Assembly (NCBI GenBank): GCA_022494885.1
Contig: JAGVSM010004585.1
Span: 62,001 to 126,000 of the forward strand
Source of the DNA: Micrasema longulum
Lineage: Eukaryota > Arthropoda > Insecta > Trichoptera > Brachycentridae
Reading direction: 5' to 3'
Length of the DNA stretch: 64,000 nucleotides
Part shown: piece after piece, positions 32,106 to 43,704 of the stretch
Position numbering within the stretch: the stretch's first letter is position 1
How the letters are laid out: each line of letters begins with the position of its first letter
The notes under the pieces: model-generated
The model's database searches: none
The model's input: only the letters and a program-made list of their open reading frames with translations
What the model was told of the DNA's origin: nothing
Made by a program: the position numbers and the translations under genes

Positions 32106-32879
32106 TTATTATGTAATAAATTACTAATTTATTGTTTAATTTATTTTGTTGGTTTCCAAGTTTATTTACAAAAGAGACATTTCTTTATTACCTAAGATAT
32201 TTACAGCATAAGTAAGCTAAATCTTCATCCCTGTTTAAGTATTTTAAATTCATTGGATGAAGTTGGTGAGTGAACTTTCTCGATTTGGCTTAATCGATTA
32301 TTCAAAATAAAGCTCTAAAATCTTAAAGTAGATTTACAACTACCCTGGCTTTTTCACTTATGAATGTAAATCTTTGAAAACACCATCAACAATTATATAT
32401 AATTGTTTTTCTCATAAAACTATTCACTGCCATCGCGAATATAAATGAAGTTAAGTTGATATTTTTATTTTTACTGTTACCAATCCCAAGAATTGTTTAT
32501 AAGATAAACTGATAATATTTTTGAAGATACTAGCAATACCTGGCTAGGCGATAGCATTTATATTCAGTAAATAACTATGTACTAAAAGTATATGAGGTTA
32601 AATTACATATATTTTGAAAATGTAAAATGTAAATATGATATCTCAAATGACAGATTATGTGGATAATTTTTAACTATATTGTATCAAAATTTACAACAAA
32701 CTTAGTTATGCTATCAAATAAATAAACAAACATTTCTAATAAATTTACTAAACCAAATATTGTCACATCTAATAAACATTTTTAAGAATGAGACTGTTCA
32801 GTTTTTTTTTTCAAGATTTTTTTAAAAGACTATCAAACAAAGCAAATGCATTATTTTTATTATTTTTAAGAATTGTATC
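32106..32879. other. No gene seen
   Basis: AT-rich, no recognised features. Confidence 0.5.
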
Positions 32880-33060
32880 ATCATCGCTATGATTTTTTAA
32901 AGTTTCGTAATCTTGAAATAATTCCACTAGTGACGACACTAGTTGTCATCGGTGAGTCGTCCAGACTAGAGAGTTGGCTTTCCGGAAACCAAAAATCTAT
33001 CACAACTCAAAACAAACCGGAAGTTTACAATATTTTTAGTTTGTTCAAATGTTTGTAGGG
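32880..33060 (-). repeat. R3 interspersed repeat, copy 3
   Basis: AAAGTTTCGTAATCTTG, GGTGAGTCGTCCAG, TGGCTTTCCGGAAACCAAAA and ATCTATCACAACTCAAAAC correspond, inverted, to the landmarks of copies 1 and 4. The TGACGTCA of copy 2 is not present here. Confidence 0.5.
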
Positions 33061-33204
33061 AAAATACTGAATTTAAATTACGGACGTATTAAGAATAATA
33101 AATTAACACAGGGATGAATAACTCCTTAGGTGGTGAAATCTAGTATTTTGTCAACAAACGTTTGAACATACTATATTGTAACTAAATCAACTGCTCCAAG
33201 GAGA

Positions 33205-34200
33205 AGTATGGAAATCAAAAAATAGTTTCAGGCGTTACTAGTGAGTTAAACAATTTAATCAGATGATCTCTTGAATGAATGAATGAATCTCTTCACAACA
33301 ATAAACGTTTAAGCTATTTTACTTAATATATAACAACAGAGATGAAGAACATTTCAGAGAAGATTACATAGAATTCTAGGCATCTACAGGGCTTATGACC
33401 TGTCATTAGTTGGTTTAAGTGGCCATTTTACACATTGTGTAACATTCACCATTCTGCTCATATTTGAACATCTATATTTCTTCAATTATTTCATCTGTTG
33501 ATGTTTGTGAAGTTAAAGAGCTGAAACCTTTATTTATGGGGGTGAGATTTGTGGAATTGAATTATTTCACCTACATACTAGGCAACGCCTGAAAATTTTA
33601 TTTTTTACAAAAATTTGGAAAAACTCAAAACATTTTTGATTAATCCACCTGGTCCATGAAAAAGTTTAGAAATTGAAAAAATAAAATTTTCAGGCGTTGC
33701 CTAGTATGTAGGTGAAAAAATTCAATTACAATAATAATCTCTTCCGCATATGTAAAGGTTTCAGCACTTTAACTTCACAAACATCAACAGATGAAAGAAT
33801 TGAAGAAATATATATGTTGAATGTTACACAGTGTAAAAAGTGGCCACTTAAACCAGCCAATGACAGTTTATAAGCCCTGTAGATGCCTAGACTTCTGTAT
33901 TACCTTCTTTGAAATGTTCTTCATCTCTGTTTTTATATTTTTATGTTAACAGCTCTCCAGGGAGTTGAATCCAGTCCTTGTCTACAAAAATTTGAACAAA
34001 TTCAAAATATTGTTTATTTTACTTAACAAAAATCAAAAGATGGAAGAATTAAAGATATTTTCATGTTCAAACGTATTCAAACGGTGAATGTTTTACAAAA
34101 TAACCACTCAAACCAGTCAATGACAAGTCATAAGCCCTTAAAATGACTAGACTTCCATATTTCCTTTTCTTCATGTTTCACGTCTCCGTTGTTGTTATAT
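33205..34200. repeat. F1 cluster: inverted pair plus tandem unit
   Basis: About 1 kb built almost wholly of F1 pieces. First a degenerate minus fragment (33205-33325). Then a plus body (33338-33607, AACAACAGAGATGAAGAAC to GGCAACGCCTGAAA). Then a minus body (33660-33935, TTTTCAGGCGTTGCCTAG to TTCTTCATCTCTG). Next comes the module GTTAACAGCTCTCCAGGG with AGTCCTTGTCTAC (about 33950-34015), and finally another minus body (about 34035-34197). The plus and minus bodies could pair over about 260 bases. The last two minus bodies lie in the same orientation with the module between them, that is, in tandem. Confidence 0.75.
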
Positions 34201-34837
34201 TGACTGTTTTTTGGTTAAATTTGTCATTGAACACAGTTTAGCTTATTTTAATATGGAAAAGTATGTTTAATTTATCACTTATTTTATTGTATTTACACGC
34301 GCTAGCGCTGCATATAAACGTGATTGAATAAATCAAATCACGAGATATAAAACTATTTATTTCAAACAGTAAAATGATACAACCTTTCATATTCAGAGAA
34401 GACTCTGTGGTTCAAAATGGACAGGTTTATTTACACTTAAAGAGTTAGGGCACACCTTTTAAAATAAAAAAAATGCTTTGAGACAGGAATTATCCACACT
34501 CTAATAGATATTACTGACAGGAGGAATTTTAATTTAAGTATTGGTAAAAAAAATAAAATTTACAAAAAGTCACCTTGAGATTATGAGTTCAGTGATGTTG
34601 TTGTTAAAATAAATGTTCTAGACGTTTACATTAAAATAATTATATTTATTATTTAAAAATTTAAGAAATCGGTTAAAAAGCGTTATGCATTCAACGGGCT
34701 AATAGGCTCTTAAACAAATATTTTATTAGAAAAATAAAATGTACATTGTGAAAAAATGTTTTTATAGAAATATGAGATAAATCCTTTTACTAAATATAAT
34801 ATTATTTACAAAAACATCTAGGATGAATTTTTTTTTG
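34201..34837. other. No gene seen
   Basis: AT-rich with no recognised features. Confidence 0.5.
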
Positions 34838-35034
34838 TTTATTTATTTTATTTTATTTTTATACCACAACAGGCAAGAAGGCCCAATTACAATGGTAAGT
34901 TACATCACAATACACCCAGGCTTGAGGAAAAACACATTTAATTTTTGTGTTCTTACCAAATGAAATGGAAATCAAACCCAGAACGTTGCGTGTAAGTCAA
35001 GCATCTTGACCATTACAAAACGGAGGCTGCTGAA
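34838..35034 (-). repeat. SINE-2 (tRNA-like head), copy 1
   Basis: On the minus strand the head reads CGTTTTGTAATGGTCAAGAT (A-box-like), then TTCTGGGTTTGATTTCC (B-box-like). A body follows (CTCAAGCCTGGGTGTATTG, AATTGGGCCTTCTTGCC), with a tail of ATAAAAATAAAATAAAATAA (34838-34862 on the plus strand). The tail differs from SINE-1's ATG repeats, so it is a separate family. Confidence 0.65.
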
Positions 35035-35118
35035 ATAATAATTGTACGTTTAATAATTGAACTGATTGATGTAAAATCTAAACGTGGCTTGTTTCTTTGC
35101 CAATGCTTAAAAATAATA

Positions 35119-35382
35119 TTAATTCCCATTTTCATACCCATTACCCTACCCAGTGGTACATAGGGTAATGCATTGGTAAACCAAATGCATCGTAGTTACA
35201 CAAAACAGTCTCACGCTTCAGATGCGTACCAAAAAACAATGGAATATTGCAGTTTAATCAAACCTTAAAATTAATATTTTACGTCCACCTTATCAGAAAT
35301 CGAACCTAAAACTTAAAAAAAGGTAGATAGATGCGCCAACTACTACACGACAAGGCAGACTTATCTTCACTCGATTTTCTTA
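35119..35382 (-). repeat. SINE-1 copy with 5' extension
   Basis: A minus-strand copy: CCAGTGGTACATAGGGTAAT, TGCATTGGTAAACC, TCAGAAATCGAACC (B box) and AACTACTACACGACAAGGC (A box). It extends past the usual start through TCTTCACTCGATTTTCTTAA, which matches 17687-17705 inverted. The first base positions are substituted more than in the 7.65 kb copy. Confidence 0.65.
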
Positions 35383-35986
35383 ATAAGGATAGTTACCTAA
35401 GAGCAGCCGTAGAATCAAAAACACGCGCCAGGGTTTTGGTTATATTTTACACGCAGAACGGTATTCTGTATCGGCTTGGGCTTTATTTTATTAAATAACA
35501 ACCATAAACGAACTTTAAATATTTTTAATCTTTCCAAATCTCATACCAAATTAAATATTGGTTCCTCAAACCATATTATGTTGTTGAATTAAAGTGGACT
35601 TGAATTTAGTTTGGCATTAATTTACATTTTTAAATTATGTTACTTCTATGTAAAACTTTTTAGTCATAAGTTCATATTTAGATATGTTTTTTTAAAAATA
35701 ATGTATGAATAAAATAGAGTAATAAAAAAGGTTTTTTATTTAAAAAGCTCACATAGCTTTTTGCTTCCTCTCTGAACTTTTTTGATTATTTCCGTTTTCA
35801 TGAAACAAAAGATTTATGCCCATAAATAATAGTTTACTCTGACAGTTTTGTCTACTTTCAGAAAACGAAATGAATTAAGAATTTGTCTAGTTCTGAAAAA
35901 TGACATCCAAGGTCCACGGACAAAAATCACACCAAAAAGGTATTTCGTTTTAGAAAGCAAACGATATTTTTTAATTAATTTCTAAT
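35383..35986. other. No gene seen
   Basis: AT-rich with no recognised features. Confidence 0.5.
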
Positions 35987-36282
35987 AATAAAATAAATAA
36001 AACAACTTTGTTTTTACCACATTTTTTTTTTTTACTTATTAGCTAAATAAGCGTCTTTCTCAAGGTTTACTTCTGTCTAGTTTCAAACGTATCCTTCTCA
36101 CATTACCTTACTTTCAAGAGAAAAAGAATTGATTTATTTGTTTCATTGTTAGCATACTGATGAAATAAAATACGAAAGAATTCATTAGTAAGTTACCCTT
36201 GAAAAAAAAGCTTGTTAAACTTTAAGACCGGTCGGTGGGAAAAAAAATAATACTTAAAAATAAATTGTTCTATTTATTTTAT
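35987..36282. mobile_element. Foldback element FB2, copy 1
   Basis: The left arm AATAAAATAAATAAAACAAC with TTTGTTTTTACCACA and the right arm GACCGGTCGGTGGG with AAATTGTTCTATTTATTTTA are inverted and match the 53.55 kb element. Homology between the two copies continues to the right of the arm (AATGAATAATCACAAAATTA, GTGCTTCAAATAC), so the mobile unit may be larger than the foldback. The arms here have diverged. Confidence 0.55.
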
Positions 36283-36654
36283 CATAATGAATAATCACAA
36301 AATTAGTGCTTCAAATACACAATTTTTAATTTCTAATGAGTTTTAAAAATATACGTTTTTACCTTAATAAGTAATGTTTGGAGTCTAAATGGTTCGGGTT
36401 TGATTTTCAACTAGGTCATGACGAAGTTATTATCTTATTTATTTGGGAAATAAATTGACAAATTACTGTTTGGTTGAAAAATATATAAATATGAAATAAC
36501 ATAATACAAAAGAGATATAAGACTTTACTGGTTCATTAGTGTGGGATTTTTTTTTTAGATAAGTTATTTAAAAAAAAAACTGCATTACTAAAATAAATAT
36601 TTTCTTGGTTCTGGACTCCCACCTGAATTGTGAGAATTATTAATTTAACTAGAT
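36283..36654. other. No gene seen
   Basis: AT-rich. TTCGGGTTTGATTTTCAAC (about 36398-36416) is B-box-like, but no matching head was found. Confidence 0.4.
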
Positions 36655-37018
36655 ACGCTGCATCGAGGAAGTTAAGTGCTATGAGAAATTCAATTTTAAA
36701 AATGATTTTTTTTACACTTTAAAAATGGAATTATTTAATTGATTGGCAAAACTTCCTGAAAATGTATGAAAAAAATAATATAAATGGTTTTAATAACCAA
36801 CGTACTTTAAAACGTCACAGGTTCACGTGAACACGCGCTAACAATAAAAAATCAATTATTATGTTTCGATAGATTTCTGGTTTCCGAGAAGCTATGTTTT
36901 TTGACGATAAGCGTCTTTTGACGGATATGGGGTTTTGCTTCAAAATCTCAGAAAATTTCTAAACTTAAACTCGTTTGGGCGGTCCAATTTCAAAATTACG
37001 AAACTTGAAAAAAACATT
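36655..37018 (+). repeat. R3 interspersed repeat, copy 4 (longest)
   Basis: GCTGCATCGAGGAAGTTAAG with TGCTATG, GGCAAAACTTCCTGAAAATG, CGATAGATTTCTGGTTTCCG with AGAAGC, and finally AAAATTACGAAACTTG. This copy contains the landmarks of both partial copies and gives the family's order. Confidence 0.6.
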
Positions 37019-37088
37019 GCAATCAAAATATGACAGATAAAAACAAAAAGTTTAGCCCCGTTTTTTTAATAACACTGAATTTTTGGAT

Positions 37089-37138
37089 TGGAGTATCATG
37101 CCTTATGCACTATTTAAGTGCAAATAAGGAAATGATTG
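37089..37138 (+). repeat. SINE-1 3' fragment
   Basis: GGAGTATCATGCC, TTATGCACTATTTAAGTGC and AAATAAGGAAATGATT follow the SINE-1 3' end (GTGTACCAATGC, ATGCACTATTAGGTGC, GGAAAGGGAATGATG). Confidence 0.4.
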
Positions 37139-37872
37139 GTTTGATAATTTATAATTTTATGAGTAAAATATTTTTTATAAGTAAAATTATTATTCCTAAT
37201 ATTAATATATTTTCCGTCTTAAAGAATGTAAAATATATTACTTTGCGTAAAATCGTTAAACTTATTCAATATGCTGACCGGTTTCAGAACATTAATATTT
37301 CTTCGTCAAGGCTTCCAATAAAACAATATTAACTACCAATTTTACTTCTTACAAAAAAAAAATACGAATCTTTAATGCGTCATCTGCTGACATTACGTGT
37401 TCAATGATGTTTGTAGTTGCCTAGGTTACCCTTTCTTAGAAAAAATGGTAGGTATGTAATTAGGTATTAAATAAACGATGTTTTTAATATCAGTATTAAG
37501 GATATGTTATTAACTGATTTCATCATAAAAGAAATAATAACATTTTTGAAAATTAATGTTAACAAACACTCAAAAGATTCTGAAACAAGGCATAAAATTA
37601 AATTAGGAGGTACTCCACATTCGAGTAAATTTGTATATATTAATTTTATTTGTATAAGAAATGGCTGAACTTAAATATTATTACGGTAAATTAATACTCT
37701 CTAGGGGAATATTATTTTAACCAATTGTTGAAATTTTAAGTGTTTATAAATTCTTATGAAATGAAAAACTTAGCATATATCAAAACAGGGATGGTAAATA
37801 TTTTTGAAATGGAAATATGGTAATCATTAACAGGGTTATTAATTTAAATAAGCACATAAATATACACACATA
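37139..37872. other. No gene seen
   Basis: AT-rich. A weak F1 terminus may be present near 37786-37850 (AACAGGGATGGTAAAT, AAATATGGTAATCATTAACAG). Confidence 0.4.
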
Positions 37873-38372
37873 GTTTTTTTATTTATTTTACGAACATAAA
37901 AATAACAATTTTACTTATTAGACTAAATGATTGTAAAAAATAACTAATTAATAGATATTTAATATTTAATATATGTACACATAAATATAATTAAGATACA
38001 CATAAATGGAATAATTGTCAAGAATTCATTCATTAATATTAACTAATATACACAATAAATAAAATATAAATAAAATATGCATCGAAATAAAACTAGCAAT
38101 GTAAATTATAAATATTAAATAATTGTAAAAATGAATACATTAATACAAGAACGCATCTAGAAGAAGTGTATGTTCTTAAACCTTAACAATCCAGTGTCAA
38201 AAATGACAATCTTTTCGTTTTCAATGCTGTTGTATAATTTGCACATTCTTGATATTCGATTGAAGGACACATTATTCTTAAACAAATTCATGTTGAATGT
38301 TTTTAGGTTCCTTAAGGTATGATCATTATCAAAATTGATTTGTATATTACTCAAACAGCTTGAATTTTCCAA
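37873..38372 (-). pseudogene. Jockey-like RT C-terminal end with 3' UTR
   Basis: The minus-strand frame 38157-38372 reads CLSNIQINFDNDHTLRNLKT, then FNMNLFKNNVSFNRISRMCK with LYNS and IVIFDTGLLRFKN before its stop. The spacing matches the 'NFxxxxxxLRNxxxFxxxxxxTNYGxNxxxxRMxxLYN...DIFxxxLxxFK' tail of Jockey-type non-LTR proteins, although the usual TNYG is NNVS. The stop is followed by about 280 bases of AT-rich 3' UTR ending TTCGTAAAATAAATAAAAAA (37876-37895 on the plus strand), a plausible retrotransposon tail similar to the one at 19.89 kb. Everything upstream is absent. Confidence 0.5.
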
Positions 38373-38389
38373 TTTTCATCATTAACAAT

Positions 38390-38640
38390 CAAGGCGAGTT
38401 TCTGGCACCTCCAAACTAGAATCAACCAGCTAAGGGAAGGTAACCTCAACAGAAAAACCTACCAGAGAAGGCAACGAGAAACCACTCTGGTTATCTTTCC
38501 CCAGGAATCACAATGGCAAGTACATCCAACATGCAGTTGTCATGGCCTTGGAGTAGCATAGGCCCAAGATGCTTTCGCTGAAGAGATCACCAACGTCGGA
38601 GGAGCCTGATACGGCACCGCAAGAAGATAAAAAATCTTAT
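38390..38640 (+). other. Unassigned GC-richer segment, possibly LINE-derived
   Basis: A 250-base patch with balanced composition and repeat-like words (CAACCAGCTAAGGGAAGGTA, GAGAAGGCAACGAGAAACCA with CTCTGG, ATCACCAACGTCGGAGGAGC with CTGATACGGCACC), ending AAGAAGATAAAA. Similar 'GAGAAGGCAACGG...ACCACTC' strings occur in RTE/BovB-type element tails, but this is from memory. There is no open frame and no second copy in the window. Confidence 0.25.
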
Positions 38641-40209
38641 ACAAACATGTTTAATGTTTATATGTTAAATAAACTGGATTGTGATTCTGTGATAGTATTA
38701 TAAGCTCACAGATTTGTGCTCGTTTTTCCGTTTTTCCAGCACAAATTATTTATGACTTTTAGGTAATGGTCTGAAAATTTTATTATTTGGGTAACTAATA
38801 AGAACTCAAATATAATTAACACATTTTTTGTGACAGTCTGCGTAATTCGATTATGGTCAAGAGAAAGGGTGATAATTTCCGACATAAAGGTAGGATTACG
38901 TTGTTCTCCCGCGGTGTAAAGTGGTGTGTTGGGAAGCCATCCAGCGTGTATCGTTTATGTGGATATTTATGGGTAGAATTACATTACTTTTGTGTGTTGT
39001 ATGAAGGTGCCGCCCTTTAATTAAATTTAAATAATGAAAAATTTTTTTTTATGTAAATGGAGAAAACGCTTTTACGGCAATACATCATTTATCCTTTAAT
39101 AAAATAAAATTGTATCATTATTATAGTTTCAACCAAAATAAAACGGGAATAAGGTCAAACCGTACTAGAGCGACACTGCGCGACATGTCGCGGGAGCACG
39201 ATATGGTATTATTTTCAGTGTTTTGGACAAACCATACATCTGCGCTACGTTACACAGCACTCCATACAAAATTTTGTCTCGCAGCGCCGCTGAAGTGCAG
39301 TTTTAACAGTTAACATTTTGGCCTCACTTAATTTACTGTACCAATAAAATAAAAACACAAATTAAAAAATTTATAAGAATTTTAATAAAATGGTTGAAGA
39401 CACACATAAGTTTTATTCCAAAAAATAATGTGCATAATAAAAATAATTATTTAATAAATAACTTTATGGTATTTCATTTTAAAAAATGTGAAATTTTTTG
39501 TTACTTTATGTTAAATAAATAAATAAAATGTATATGCTCACTGGTTTTAGAGTACTACTGTTCTTTTTTAAAGGCGTAATTTCATTTTTTAACTAAAAAA
39601 CTGTGTTTTTTGCTAAGAAAATCAAAATGTCATCTTAAATATACTTTGGTAATTGGGGAGTATAAAAATATGTTTTGTTATTGCGCTTAACGAAGTATCT
39701 ATAATGTACATTATGTTTGTACAACGGTTCCTAGATTTCAAATATTTACGAAATAGAACAATGCATTGTACAACACTGTATAGTTTAGTGTATACCATAG
39801 GTTCTCAAACTTATTTCATCTAACGCCCACATTGAAAAATAAAATTTTTCTAGAGCCTTCTAAAATTTTTAAAGTTACTGTCTTTTGCGAATTTAATATT
39901 TTTTTTAATGTGCCATATCTGTCTTCACTCATAAAAAATAAATTGAAGTATACCTTCTTTTATTTGTTTCCCAAAACTTGAACTTTTTGCAACAAATAGC
40001 AATTATTATGCATGAATATATTCCAAAAGAATCAAACTGCATTCTGGGAGTAGGGAGATTCAAAAAATGTAATCCTGTTTCCGGTACCATTTCGAAATTT
40101 CAGGGGGTTGGCAACTCTTAATGCATCACGCATCGACAGAAATAATATAAACATTCGATTTATTACTCCCATATATATTTTTTTTAAATTAAAATTTTTC
40201 ATTGACAAA
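38641..40209. other. No gene seen
   Basis: AT-rich except 39150-39300, a GC-richer patch with CTGCGCGACATGTCGCGGGA (the inner GCGACATGTCGC is palindromic) inside a 67-codon frame I do not recognise. Confidence 0.4.
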
Positions 40210-41450
40210 CCTTTACGGGTTTCATACATTTTACAAAATATTTTTACTTTTAATATTCATATTCTACTATTAGTGATAATATTTTTAGCATCTTTTGTAA
40301 AGGTTGTCTGAGTCTTTTGTTAAGTTTTGTCTGGTAGTTTATTGTATAATTTCAGTCCACGGTTTAATAGTCTCGATTGTCCTTTTCTCGTTTTAGAAGG
40401 TTGTTTATAATATTTTTCTGATATTCTCGTATTGTGTTCATGTTTACTACAGTTTTTTTCAAGTTTTATTTTTTTATCTAAAATTAAATCAGTGGCTAAT
40501 TTATAAATACATTTTAAGGATTCTAGTTTAAAGAGTTCAGTTAAATTTAATTGTTTCGTTTATTTAAAAAGTTCTTTAGTTGCTGTTAGAAAGGGTAAGT
40601 CATAAACTTACTTTAATATTTGATTTTGCTGTCTTTGTAGTCTGTTTATGTCATTTTGATTTTCTGTTCCCCATAATAGTTGCAAATAACATATTTAAGT
40701 TTTGAAATAGGCTTCGTACAAAGTTTTTGATTAAAAAAAAGACTTGTTAAAAAAATTGTTGATATGAATTGTTCATGGTCAATTGTCTGTCTATTGTTAG
40801 TCCTGAGTATTTAAAATGTTCAATTTCAGTTAGTCGTTCATTGTTTATGTAAGCATTTACTTAATGACGTTTTTTTCTAAATTCATATGATAATATTGCA
40901 TTTTTTTCATTAAGTGTAAGTAAGTTTGTGTTTGCCCATTAAGTCAATACAGTAAGGTCTTTGTTTATGTCATTGTTTAATAATAAGTCTGTTTGATTTT
41001 TATAGAATAGTCCAATGTCGTCGGCATACATTATAATTTTACCCTTTAAAATTATATAGTGATAAGTCATTAATATTAAAAATATATAATAGTGGACCCA
41101 AAATAGATCCTTGCGAGACTCCAAAATTTATTGTTTTTATTTTTTTTTTCATTTACAAAGGAATACTGCTTCCAATTTCAGTGTCTCAATATGCATCGTA
41201 TCGAAAGCTTTTTAAAAATCTAATATTACTCCTGTGGTTGGAATTATAGTATCCATATTTGTGTGAGTATAGTTAATTAAATTTAGTAGGGCGGTTCCTG
41301 TTCTTTTTTCCTCTTGAAAACCACGTTGGTTTAAGCATATTATGTTGAAATTTTTTTTATTAACTATTAATTGTTTATGAACATATTATTCAAAGATTTT
41401 ATTAAATACAGTAAAACTTGCTATAGGTCTATAGCAGTCGCAAATGGTGA
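40210..41450 (-). pseudogene. Non-LTR retrotransposon RT region (family K), copy A
   Basis: On the minus strand, with several stops and shifts, the RT order is clear: ITICDCYRPIASFTVFNKIF, RGFQEEKRTGTALLNLINYT, GVILDF then KAFDT, FGVSQGSILGPLLYIFNIND, KIIMYADDIGLFYKNQTDLL (active site YADD at 41018-41029), LLTLNEKNAI and NAYINNERLTEIEHFKYSGL. The C-terminal part matches copy B at 62.05-62.79 kb almost base for base in places (for example 40312-40370). The style (VINFGV-QGS, LTLNExKT, NNxxLxxxEHxKYLG) is Jockey-superfamily-like, clade unresolved. The frame is broken by at least four stops and two shifts. Confidence 0.8.
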
Positions 41451-42185
41451 TTTTATTTACAGGTAAGCTATAAAAAAATAACAAATATTTGTACCTACAT
41501 AGAAGATACATAATATAATGTAAGTAATAAATACTATAAATTGATATTTTTCTGTGTTTCTGTGGGATACAACAACTCTCATCCATAAAATCAACTTAAG
41601 TGACGAAACTTCTTGATATATAATATTATAAAGATATATTATACATTCCTTTAATACAAATCTCATTTAAATAAATAAAAAAATAGCACTAAGAATTCAG
41701 TTGATATTAGGTATTCAATTGAAATGTAAACTGGCCGAATTGTTCTAGAAATTAAAAGTGCTAAAAACGGCGGCTCCAATTGCACATGTCCTGCAAAATG
41801 ACGCATGAAAGAAATTATCGTCTTATGTCAAAAGTACCATCTCAAAGAAAAATAGACCTTCAAAATAATGTTTGAAATACTGTTTTCCAAATCAAGAATC
41901 TTCAAATAATTTATGTAATCTGCAGGTTTAATCTAAGAGAAAAAACCCGCACTGGGGTTAAAACATTCAAAATATAGTATACTTATTTGTGTGAAAAAAT
42001 AAGCTGGAATAATTGGCTAGTTTCTTGGCTAAACGCAGGCGCTGGGCGCGCTTTATTAATATTAATATTTATATTAGGATGAAAATACTAACGGTGGAAA
42101 TGATTTAAAATAAATAGCAATCATTTATTTGTTTATCTGTAAATAAAGTTACAGTATAGTCAGTCAAATATAATGGTAAGCTGCG
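41451..42185. other. Unmatched segment between the RT and endonuclease parts of family K copy A
   Basis: About 700 bases with neither RT nor endonuclease reading in any frame. It contains a GC-richer run (GGCGCTGGGCGCGC near 42041-42054) and AT-rich sequence with chance frames (41386-41586, 41457-41666). It could be a later insertion or an unusually decayed linker. No inverted ends were identified. Confidence 0.4.
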
Positions 42186-42530
42186 CATAATAGCTTTTAT
42201 ACACGGTTCGCCCCTGGTCTATAGTTACTAGGTTCCGCTCGATCTCCACCTTTAATGCTCTGTGATCACTTATCGGAGTATCTTTGTAGTCTATAGTATA
42301 TTATTTAGCTTATATAATATTTGTTAATGCATGATCAATAATCGAGTTTTCTTCTCTGTGATTCCATTTTGTATATTTTTTAAGTGAAATTTCGTTAAGA
42401 GTTATATATTTTTTAGATATTAGGCTATTTACATATTCATTTGTTAGTACATTGTCTTTTTCTAGTATATTGATCTTAAAATCCTCTACTATTATTGTTT
42501 TTTCTTTTTTCCTTACGGAACTTTTTGTGT
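42186..42530 (-). pseudogene. AP-type endonuclease C-terminal part of family K, copy A
   Basis: The minus strand reads KTIIVEDFKINILEKDNVLT, NEYVNSLISKKYITLNEISL and NSIIDHALTN, a stop, then DTPISDHRALKVEIE. This is the second half of an exonuclease-endonuclease-phosphatase (APE-like) domain of non-LTR retrotransposons: 'xIVGDFNINLL' (here EDFK, so the catalytic asparagine is lost), 'IDHxLTN' and the 'SDHxxL' end with its catalytic Asp-His. Such a domain nicks target DNA. Its strand and position upstream of the RT part are those expected for one ORF2, separated from it by about 700 unmatched bases. Confidence 0.7.
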
Positions 42531-43704
42531 TTCTAAAAGATTTATGAAACTATGGACTTCGGTTAAATCATGTAACCAAATTCAAACTGAGCAAATTAGA
42601 TCAGGCACTGATGATCATATCGCGTTATTTAGAAATAAAATTCACACAGGCTTTGAACAAAACAAAAACAGGGTTGGAATAAGATCAATTTCAATATGAA
42701 ATATCGGGAAAAAATAATTTACCGCCCCTCGAGACTGTCTCAACACCCCCCATTTCTGCCGTTCTCTAGACTATCTACCGTCCCCTAAAGGCCTTTAGCG
42801 CCTACAAGGCGGTGTCATCGCTCACTTTGAGAAAGACTGGTGTATACGTACAGTACCTACCCAAGATCTTACAAAGCCAGCACGTTCATATATTCGAGCA
42901 AACTTTTATGTCTGGTACTTGTACAATCTATGTACAATGTGAAGTGTTTCTACATACTCTGAACATACTTTACATTATCCAATACAAAACCCGAACATGA
43001 TTTCACTAAAACTGATTAAAAACGTTATTTGTTCAGTAGCGACTAGCGATGAACGTAATGTTGATTTTACTAAACTGATATCTTTTACAAGTTAAGTTTT
43101 AAATAAGAAAATCGGTATTTAGATGAATTTTATACTATGTTGCCTCATTATCAATAACAAAACACAACAAATAATAATAACAAATATAACAACATCTTTA
43201 CAGAGTAGGTATTGGTTTAGCGTTAGCTTATTAAGTTATTACGTAAGAACATTTCAAATTCGTTAATCACTTTCCCATTTTTTTTGGCAAAATAGTCAAA
43301 TGCTTTTCATACCATTAACCTCTTGAGACCTAAACAAACCTGGCCAGCAGAAATCTATTTTTTTTTCTTTACAAAGGAGGGTAAAAATAAACCGAAACTA
43401 CAAAAAACAGTTTAACCTTTATTTAATTACAAAATGAATAAATTACGTAATCCATGAACTCTTCAGGTTATTAATTACCTAAATTATTGTATTGCTTCAT
43501 TTTATATGCTTATGCGTATATGTATGTATCTTAAATATTTTTTTGATTAATTATGCTAGTTTCTAGTTAATATCATATCTTTTTAATAAAAAATAAAATC
43601 AATGTCTAAAAAAAATGTACTTTATACATATAAGAACGTCCAATAAAATGATTTTCCTGAAACAAACAAATATTTAAATAACAATTGTTTTACACATCTT
43701 TTCA
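42531..43704. other. No gene seen
   Basis: AT-rich. A slightly GC-richer patch (42720-42860) has no recognised content. No repeat copies found. Confidence 0.45.

Noticed and set aside
36398..36416. Fourth tRNA-like SINE head (GGGTTTGATTTTCAAC)
   Set aside because: No A box, no body and no second copy in the window.
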